Shown piece by piece: positions 1-5,578 of a DNA stretch of 10,618 nucleotides. Source of the DNA: CALZJC01 sp041574955 (GTDB lineage: Bacteria > Acidobacteriota > Thermoanaerobaculia > Multivoradales > JAHEKO01); contig JBFGNS010000146.1 in the NCBI GenBank assembly GCA_041574955.1, positions 1 through 10,618 on the forward strand, in the 5' to 3' direction. Under the pieces are notes generated by a model. That model made no database searches, had not been told where the DNA came from, and saw only the letters and a program-made list of their open reading frames with translations. The position numbers were made by a program, and so were the translations under genes. Each line of letters begins with the position of its first letter. Positions within the stretch are counted from its first letter, which is position 1.

Positions 1-351
1 GAGCTGCGCTCGGCGGCGGCACCGCCGCCGGCGGCGCTGCGCGAGTCGGCGGCGGCCTACCTCGAGGGCGACCACCGGCGGGTGATCGAGCTGCTCGAGG
101 CCGCCGAGCTCGAGACGGCCCGCGCCCGAGCGCACGCCTGCCTGCTGCTCGCCGCGGCACGCTTCTCGCTGGCGGTGGCGGCGGCGGACGGCGGCGACGC
201 GCTGCGCGAGCAAGCGGCCACGGACGCGCGCTGCAGCCGCGCGCTCGACCCCGCCCTGGCGCCCGCCCGCGAGCTGTTCTCGCCGCGCTTCGTCGAGTTC
301 TTCGACTCTCTTCCTCCCACCGCGCGACGCGGCGCCGACGCCGGCGGCTGA
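1..351 (+). CDS. C-terminal part of a TPR-like hypothetical protein (5' end outside window)
   Basis: The frame is open from base 1 and ends at the TGA at 349-351, giving 116 residues of a longer protein; the start lies upstream of the window. The visible part opens with an Ala/Pro-rich stretch and then has amphipathic helical pairs in TPR style (AAAYLEGDHRRVIELLEAAE, then a run ending in LLLAAARFSLAVA). It continues with a segment ending ALDPALAP and a final FSPRFVEFFDS motif before a short disordered Arg/Gly-rich tail. Helical repeats of this type usually mediate protein-protein contacts, but no catalytic motif is visible. The helix-rich, Ala/Leu/Glu composition and continuous codon bias support a real gene. 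It lies 137 bases upstream of the kinase gene on the same strand, so it may belong to the same signalling locus, but the gap and a possible promoter suggest separate transcription. Function unknown; the family is recognised only by general resemblance. Confidence 0.7.
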   Translation, partial: ELRSAAAPPPAALRESAAAYLEGDHRRVIELLEAAELETARARAHACLLLAAARFSLAVAAADGGDALREQAATDARCSRALDPALAPARELFSPRFVEFFDSLPPTARRGADAGG

Positions 352-398
352 GCGGGCGGCGGCACCCGGGCGCGACCGGCCGGAAGCGCCCCGTCGGC

Positions 399-404
399 TA
401 TACT
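399..404 (+). promoter_or_regulatory. Possible -10 box (TATACT) upstream of the kinase gene
   Basis: TATACT matches the sigma-70 -10 consensus in five of six positions and stands out in a very GC-rich gap (352-488). It would start transcription near 410-412, giving a leader of roughly 78 bases before the ATG at 489. No convincing -35 box is visible at 16-18 bases upstream (the sequence there is CCGGCC-like), and no extended TG motif is present, so this is a weak call. The remainder of the gap shows no repeat, terminator or small ORF that I can support. Confidence 0.3.
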
Positions 405-488
405 GGCACGGCTTTCAGAGCCTCCTAGCGGGCCCTCACCGACCGCCGCCATCGATTCGGACACTCCACCTCGCCGCCGCGACGCAGT

Positions 489-2393
489 ATGAGCCTGCCG
501 CTCCAAGACGTCCTCGGAGGCAAGTACGAGATCCTCGAGAAGATCGGCGAGGGCGGCATCGGCGCGGTCTACAAGGTCAAGCACCGGCTGCTGGAAGAGG
601 TACGGGTGATCAAGGTGCTGCGGCCCCAGGCCGCCGCCAAGCAGGATCTGCAAGAACGGTTCCTGCAGGAGGCGCGCATGGCGATCCGCCTCAAGCACCC
701 CAACATCGCGCAGCTGCACGATTTCTCGATCGCCGAGGACGACCGCGCCTACATCGTCATGGAGTTCATCGACGGCATCGCCCTCGACGCCATGCTCGCC
801 GCCTCGGGGCCGCCGAGCGTCGAGCTGACACTGGAGATCTCGCGCCAGGCGCTGGCGGCGCTCGACTACCTGCACGAGCACGAGTTCGTCCACCGCGACG
901 TCTCGCCGGACAACCTGATGCTGACCACCGGCTTCGACGGCGCCCCGATGGTCAAGCTGATCGACCTCGGCATCGCCAAACACCTGGGCGACGAGGCCGG
1001 CCTGACCGCCACCGGCGTGTTCCTCGGCAAGGCCCGCTACTGCTCGCCCGAGCAGTTCTCGGCCGGCGGCGAGACCGAAGTGGTGGTGGACCGCCGCGCC
1101 GACATCTACTCCTACGGCGTGATGCTGTACGAGCTGCTCACCGGCACCCACCCGCTGCGCGGCGACAGCTTCGCCGAGCTGGCCGGCAGCCATCTGTTCC
1201 AGCCACCGCGGCCGTTCGAGGAGACCGACCCCGAGGGCCGCCTGCCCGAGGGACTCCGCGAAGCGGTGCTCAAGGCGCTGGCCAAGGAGCCCGACGAGCG
1301 GTTCGCCAGCGCGGCGGAGTTCGCCGCCGAGCTGGCGCAGTACAGCGACCCGGCGCACTCGTTCCAGGAAGAGTTCAACCACACCGTCGAGCTCACCACC
1401 TCGTCGCTGCCCAGGCTCCAGGAGCAGCCGCGGGAGTCGGGCTCGACCCAGAACCGGCTGGACGAGCAGTTCGGCATGGGCAAGACTCCCTCGCCCGCCA
1501 CCGCAGCCGCGATGGCGAAGGCGGGCGAGACCGCCGTCGTCGGACCCGCGGCTTCGATCGAGGCCGCCGCCGGCAAGGTGGAGGAGCTGCTGGCGCGCGG
1601 CCGCCTGCGGCCGGCGGGAAAGCTGCTGGCGCGCGCCATCGCGGCACACGGCGAGGCCGCACCGCTGCTCGACCTGCGGCGGCGGCTCGAAGCCGCCGCG
1701 CAGGCCGCACCGCCGCGCAGCCCGCTGGTGCCGGTGCTGGTGGTGGTGGCAGCGGCGACGGTGATCGGTCTCGGGGTGGCGCTCTGGCAGGGGTGGCTGG
1801 GAGGCGCGGGGCCGCCGGCGCCGGTGGTGCCGGAGCCGGCCGGCGAGCCGGTCCTGATCGCCGCGACCCCACGCTGGAATCCGGCGGCACGCGCCGGCGA
1901 AGGGCCGAGCGCCGTCGGCTTTACCGGCTCCCCGCCGCCGCTCGAGCCGGCGGCCAGCGCCTCCGCCGCACCTCCGCCGGCGCCGGGACCGTCGGCTTCG
2001 AAGCCGGTGACACCCAGCGGCGGCGTGCAGGGCGGCACACAACAGCAGCCGCCCCCACTGCCCGCACCGCCCCCCGAGCCGCAGTACGAAGTCACCCAGG
2101 AGACCTTCGAGCCCGGCGTCGGTGTCGTGCCGCCGGTCCTCGTGAGCATCCCGCCGACGGTGGCCCCCGACGACGCCCGCCGGCTGCGGGAGGAGCTCCA
2201 GATCGTGGTCGAGGTGCTGGTGGACGAGACCGGCAAGGTGCTGACGGCGCGGGCGGAGGCCCCGGCGTTCCGCGGCAAGTACCGCGACGCCGCCATCGAG
2301 ATCGCCACCGCCGCCCGCTTCCGCCCGGCCCGCCGCGGCAACACGCTCGGCCGGATGTGGACCGAGATCCACCTGACGTTCAAGCCGGAGTAG
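489..2393 (+). CDS. Transmembrane Ser/Thr protein kinase with TonB-like C-terminal domain
   Basis: The protein has 634 residues. The kinase domain spans about 13-287: glycine loop GEGGIG (20-25), ATP-binding Lys42 in VIKVL, catalytic loop HRDVSPDN (135-142) with Asp137 and Asn142, metal-binding DLG (159-161), SPE in place of APE (186-188), DIYSYG (205-210) and the subdomain XI Arg271. All catalytic residues are present, so it should be active. A Ser/Ala-rich juxtamembrane segment with a helical stretch (about 350-405) follows, then one membrane helix (about 413-432), an Ala/Pro-rich linker (about 440-545) and a TonB-like C-terminal module (about 560-634; VEVLVDETGKVLTAR, then AAIEIATAARFRPA). 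Expected topology is a cytoplasmic kinase with an outside TonB-like domain. Start ATG 489 is set by the start of the kinase homology; no clear Shine-Dalgarno precedes it. The gene converges on a minus-strand operon rich in FHA domains, which are possible readers of its phosphorylation. Confidence 0.93.
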   Translation: MSLPLQDVLGGKYEILEKIGEGGIGAVYKVKHRLLEEVRVIKVLRPQAAAKQDLQERFLQEARMAIRLKHPNIAQLHDFSIAEDDRAYIVMEFIDGIALDAMLAASGPPSVELTLEISRQALAALDYLHEHEFVHRDVSPDNLMLTTGFDGAPMVKLIDLGIAKHLGDEAGLTATGVFLGKARYCSPEQFSAGGETEVVVDRRADIYSYGVMLYELLTGTHPLRGDSFAELAGSHLFQPPRPFEETDPEGRLPEGLREAVLKALAKEPDERFASAAEFAAELAQYSDPAHSFQEEFNHTVELTTSSLPRLQEQPRESGSTQNRLDEQFGMGKTPSPATAAAMAKAGETAVVGPAASIEAAAGKVEELLARGRLRPAGKLLARAIAAHGEAAPLLDLRRRLEAAAQAAPPRSPLVPVLVVVAAATVIGLGVALWQGWLGGAGPPAPVVPEPAGEPVLIAATPRWNPAARAGEGPSAVGFTGSPPPLEPAASASAAPPPAPGPSASKPVTPSGGVQGGTQQQPPPLPAPPPEPQYEVTQETFEPGVGVVPPVLVSIPPTVAPDDARRLREELQIVVEVLVDETGKVLTARAEAPAFRGKYRDAAIEIATAARFRPARRGNTLGRMWTEIHLTFKPE

Positions 2394-2402
2394 GAGGAAC
2401 AG

Positions 2403-2472
2403 CGGTGACAGGATACTCAGAGCACCGTCATCGCAAAGCAGCTGGCACGGTGGGCTGAGTATCCTGTCACCG
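2403..2472. repeat. Perfect 18-bp inverted repeat forming a long hairpin, REP-like or bidirectional terminator
   Basis: The left arm CGGTGACAGGATACTCAG (2403-2420) and right arm CTGAGTATCCTGTCACCG (2455-2472) are exact reverse complements. An inner stem, CACCGT (2423-2428) with ACGGTG (2447-2452), extends the hairpin across a 2x2 internal loop, leaving a loop of 18 bases. The element fills most of the convergent gap between the kinase stop (2393) and the stop of the oxidoreductase gene (2556). No T-run follows on either strand, so it is not a canonical intrinsic terminator. No target-site duplication or coding sequence is seen. The arms are noticeably less GC-rich than the surroundings, as expected for a dispersed palindrome of the REP/BIME type or the ends of a tiny non-autonomous element. 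It could still stop transcription from both sides. Confidence 0.75.
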
Positions 2473-2555
2473 TCGTGGCGCGGTACCCTGGGACCCTGTC
2501 CTTCCCGACTCTGAGCCGGCCGGGCCAGCACGCGCTCCGTGCCCCTCGCCGCCCC

Positions 2556-4775
2556 CTACTCCTTCGGCTCGATCAGCTCCACCTCGACCGGTCCGCTCAC
2601 CCGCACCATGCAGGCCAGCCGGCAGGGGCCCGGCTCGAGGTCGCAGATCTCCTCCAGCGTCTCGCGCTCCTGGTCGCCCGGCTCGCCGGCCAGGTGCTCG
2701 TGGCCGGCCAGGATGCGGATCGGGTCGCTGCCGCAGATCCCCGAGTGGCACTCGGCGTTGATCGGCAGGCCGTGCGCCTCGGCCACCTCGCACACCGTCT
2801 GCCCGTCGGCCACCGCCAGCGGCCCGCCGGCGCCGCGGAACGCCACCGTCACCCCCGCCGCCGTGCCCTCGGCCGGCGCCGCGGCGGCCGGCGCGGCCGC
2901 GCCGGGCGACGCGCCGTCGTCGATCGCCTCGTCCCGGCGACGGCTGAACACCAGCTGCTGCTGACCGACGCGTAGCTGGTCGCCGTGCTCCAGTCTGAGC
3001 GCGCTGCGCACGCGCAGGTGGGTGCCGTTGACGCTCTTCAGGTCCTTGACCGTCAGAGCGCCGTCGTCGACGGCCAGCGCCAGGTGGCGGCGTGACAGCG
3101 ACCGGTCACCGGCATCGAGCACCGCGCCCGGCGCGTCCCGACCCATCAGCAGCGGCTGGGCGCCGACCGCGTGCCGTCCTCTCAGCCGGCCCTCGGCGTC
3201 GTAGTGGGCGACGACGAAGCCCGCCTCGTCACGCTCCACCAGCAGGAACTGGCGCCCGGCGCGCAGCACGTCGCGCTCGCCGAGCGCCCGCTTGCGCCCC
3301 GGCGGCACGCGCAGGAAGACGCCCGAGGCGCCGCCGTCGTCGCGCACCCAGTAGCCGTCCTCGCCGTGCGAGATCGAGGCGTGCCGATCGTCCAGCAGGC
3401 TGTCGCTCGGGAACTCGAGGTCGCAGCCATGGCGGCCGATGGTGGTGACGCCGTGCCGGCGCACCGTGTGCTCCTCGGCCTCGACGCCGGTGGGCAGCAG
3501 CCGCACCAGCACCGCGGCGGCGTCCTCCACCTCGCGCCCCGGCTCGAGGCTGGCCGCGGGCGGCCCGTCGGCGGCCGGCGCGGCGGCCGGCGTCGCCACC
3601 GGTGCCGCCGGCGGCGGCAGATCGGCCTCCGCCACCTCGAGATCGATCTCGCTCTTGCCCGCCAGCCGCTGCTGGATCACCTGCGCCACCAGCACCCCGT
3701 CGCGCAGCGCCGACTTGATGTTGCCGCGGTGCCGCACCTCGCGGAAGCCCGCCGGATCGGAGGCGAAGTCGTCGGTCTCGAAGTAGGCCTGGCTCAGCAG
3801 GTCGCCCACCAGGTAGACGTTCGGCCGGCAGCTCTCGAGCAGCGGACTGACAACCATGCGCTGCTTCGCCTTGGGGCCACCGGTGACCATCTCGATGCCG
3901 AGCGAGCCGAGCAGCGCCCTCGGCAGGTCTTCACCGATGCAGGCGACGACGTTCTCCTTGGGGAACTCGAGCAGCTCCACCTCGTTCGGCCGGTTGGGGA
4001 TCGAGCGGCGATCGACGCGTACCGCCAGGTACTCGCGCCGGTCGTCGCCGGTGAACACCGCCACCGGCTCGCTGCGCCGGTAGTAGCGGATGTTGCCGTT
4101 GCCGACGTAGGCCGAGAAGAAGACGTCGGCCAGCGCCTTCGACACCCGCGGCATCTTGTCGCCGCGGTACGACCAGTAGACCGCCGTCGGATCGCTGGCC
4201 TCGGCCTTGGCGTTGGACAGCGCGATCACCGCCTCGGCGGCCGAGGTACCGCCGCCGATGACCAGCGCCGGCTCGCCCACCAGTGCCGCCGGGTCGGCCA
4301 GCCGGTAGGTGATGCCTTCGGTGTTGCCGGGCACGTCGAACCGGCGGGGCACGCCGCGCCCCAGCGCCAGCACCACGTGGCGCGCCTGGTACGAGCACTC
4401 GCAGCCGGTGACGTGGTTCCAGCCGACGGCGCGGTAGCCACCGTCGTCGAGCGGCGCGAGTCCGGTGAGCTCGACCCCGACCTCGTGCGCCACCCCGTGC
4501 TCGCGGTAGAGCTGCTTCCAGCGGCTGCACATGTCGTCCTTGTCGATCGGCTCGAACACCAGGCAGCCGACCAGCTCTCCACCCCTGGGAAACGGCACGC
4601 GGTCGGCGCCGCCGAAGCCCGGCAGGATCAGCTTGTCCTTGGAGTAGTCGCGGATGCGCTTCATCAGGTCGTCGTAGTCGATCACCAGCGGCTCGAGACC
4701 GAGCTCCTTGGCGCGGAAGGCGGCGGCGGTGCCGGCCGGGCCGCCACCCACGATCAGCAGGTCGAGACGGCTCAT
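2556..4775 (-). CDS. FAD/NAD(P)-type oxidoreductase fused to two FHA domains and a [2Fe-2S] ferredoxin domain
   Basis: The protein has 739 residues. Residues 1 to about 375 form a two-Rossmann flavoprotein: dinucleotide motif GGGPAG (10-15), second nucleotide motif in LVIGGGTSAAEA (about 171-182) and a C-terminal FAD-contacting YLVGD (321-325). It lacks the redox CxxC of thioredoxin reductase, so it more resembles the YpdA/monooxygenase-like branch. An Ala/Pro linker (about 386-412) leads to FHA domain 1 (about 420-515, degenerate) and FHA domain 2 (about 535-611, canonical GR 545-546, SRRH 561-564, NGT 583-585). Another Ala-rich linker precedes a plant-type ferredoxin domain (about 640-739) with Cys676, Cys681 and Cys722 but Asp684 where the third ligand Cys is expected. 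There is no signal peptide, so it is cytoplasmic. Start ATG 4775 overlaps the upstream TGA (ATGA) and has GGAGGA six bases ahead; the open frame beyond it is a shadow. Likely role: passing electrons between NAD(P)H/flavin and Fe-S partners. The substrate is unknown. Confidence 0.88.
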   Translation of the reverse strand: MSRLDLLIVGGGPAGTAAAFRAKELGLEPLVIDYDDLMKRIRDYSKDKLILPGFGGADRVPFPRGGELVGCLVFEPIDKDDMCSRWKQLYREHGVAHEVGVELTGLAPLDDGGYRAVGWNHVTGCECSYQARHVVLALGRGVPRRFDVPGNTEGITYRLADPAALVGEPALVIGGGTSAAEAVIALSNAKAEASDPTAVYWSYRGDKMPRVSKALADVFFSAYVGNGNIRYYRRSEPVAVFTGDDRREYLAVRVDRRSIPNRPNEVELLEFPKENVVACIGEDLPRALLGSLGIEMVTGGPKAKQRMVVSPLLESCRPNVYLVGDLLSQAYFETDDFASDPAGFREVRHRGNIKSALRDGVLVAQVIQQRLAGKSEIDLEVAEADLPPPAAPVATPAAAPAADGPPAASLEPGREVEDAAAVLVRLLPTGVEAEEHTVRRHGVTTIGRHGCDLEFPSDSLLDDRHASISHGEDGYWVRDDGGASGVFLRVPPGRKRALGERDVLRAGRQFLLVERDEAGFVVAHYDAEGRLRGRHAVGAQPLLMGRDAPGAVLDAGDRSLSRRHLALAVDDGALTVKDLKSVNGTHLRVRSALRLEHGDQLRVGQQQLVFSRRRDEAIDDGASPGAAAPAAAAPAEGTAAGVTVAFRGAGGPLAVADGQTVCEVAEAHGLPINAECHSGICGSDPIRILAGHEHLAGEPGDQERETLEEICDLEPGPCRLACMVRVSGPVEVELIEPKE

Positions 4776-5578
4776 CCGTCGTCCTCCGCGCCCGCCGCGA
4801 CCAGCCGCGCCACCAGCTGCCCGAAGCGGATCTCGGCGCCCGGCTCGAGCTCCACCTCGCCCTCGACCTGGCGACCGCCGACGTAGGTGTGGTTGCTGCT
4901 GCCTTCGTCGCGGATCCACACGCGGCCGCCTTCGACCCGCAGTGTGGCGTGGCGGCGCGACAGCTGGCGGGATCTGAGCCGCACCGCCGCGCGGCCGGAC
5001 CGCCCCACCAGGTTGGCGCCCTCCACCAGCGCGTAGCGCCGCCTCTCGGGCTGGTCGACCTCGAGCACCAACGCGGGCGGCGCCGCCGCCGGCTCGGCCC
5101 GCGGCCCGCCGCCGGCCAGCACGCCCGGCAGCGCCACCGGCGCCTGGTCGACACGCGTACCCTCGGCCCCCCCCGCCGCGCGCCGCAGCGCCGCCGGCAG
5201 GGTGGGCGCCTCGCCATCTACCGCGGTGCGGCTGCCGGGCTTGGCCGGCTCGACGGCGTCGGGCTCCTCGCCGCCATGCTCCAGCTCGACGAAGAAGCAC
5301 TCCGAGACGCCGCCGAAGCTCACCAGGTGGAGCCGGCCGAGCCGCTCCGGCCGCTCGACCGGCTCGCCGTCGAGGCGGGTGCCGTTGAGGCTACCGAGGT
5401 CCTCGAGCAGGTAGCAGCCGCGCTCGCCGTCCCAGCGGATGCGAGCGTGGTGCTGCGACACCTCGGGAGCCGTGAGCTGCAGCGTGCTGTCGGCGGCCCG
5501 CCCGATGGTGGCCTCGGCGCCGATCTCGGCCTCGGCGCCGCGGTCGGGGCCGTAGCGGGCCATCAGGCGAGCTCTCAC
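4772..5578 (-). CDS. Protein with two FHA (phosphothreonine-binding) domains
   Basis: The protein has 268 residues and no signal peptide or membrane segment, so it is cytoplasmic. FHA domain 1 (about 8-98) shows IGR (25-27), the SxxH motif SQHH (41-44) and SLNGT (63-67). FHA domain 2 (about 180-262) shows VGR (191-193), SRRH (207-210) and SSNHT (227-231), with His in place of the usual Gly after the conserved Asn. An Ala/Gly/Pro-rich linker of about 80 residues separates them. In characterised FHA domains the Arg, Ser and Asn contact phosphothreonine; all three are present twice here, so both domains may bind. The GTG start at 5578 overlaps the TGA of the decaheme gene (GTGA) and is preceded by AGGGAGG four bases upstream; ATG 5563 is a weaker alternative. 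The stop overlaps the next gene by ATGA. Likely an adaptor that docks a phosphorylated partner onto the redox complex (inference). Confidence 0.9.
   Translation of the reverse strand: MRARLMARYGPDRGAEAEIGAEATIGRAADSTLQLTAPEVSQHHARIRWDGERGCYLLEDLGSLNGTRLDGEPVERPERLGRLHLVSFGGVSECFFVELEHGGEEPDAVEPAKPGSRTAVDGEAPTLPAALRRAAGGAEGTRVDQAPVALPGVLAGGGPRAEPAAAPPALVLEVDQPERRRYALVEGANLVGRSGRAAVRLRSRQLSRRHATLRVEGGRVWIRDEGSSNHTYVGGRQVEGEVELEPGAEIRFGQLVARLVAAGAEDDG
4782..4787 (-). promoter_or_regulatory. Shine-Dalgarno site for the oxidoreductase-FHA-ferredoxin gene
   Basis: GGAGGA on the minus strand lies six bases before the ATG at 4775, inside the last codons of the FHA gene. It decides the start codon: the reading frame stays open for about 525 bases further upstream, but that stretch overlaps the FHA gene in another frame and encodes only low-complexity Arg/Ala/Gly sequence. 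Confidence 0.75.

Noticed and set aside
2403..2472. Canonical rho-independent terminator
   Set aside because: The stem is long and perfect, but neither strand has a T-run after it; kept as a repeat with possible termination function.
57..2531. Minus-strand open frame of about 824 codons opposite the kinase
   Set aside because: Antisense shadow of the kinase gene, whose plus-strand motifs are complete; it also crosses the palindrome and two intergenic gaps.
3171..4886. Plus-strand open frame of about 571 codons opposite the flavoprotein
   Set aside because: Antisense shadow; composition rich in Arg/His/Gln/Ala with no fold signature.
4776..5300. N-terminal extension of the flavoprotein to the first in-frame ATG at 5300
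   Set aside because: The extension overlaps the FHA gene in another frame and reads as Arg/Ala/Gly low complexity; the Rossmann motif begins just after ATG 4775, which has a strong Shine-Dalgarno and an ATGA overlap.
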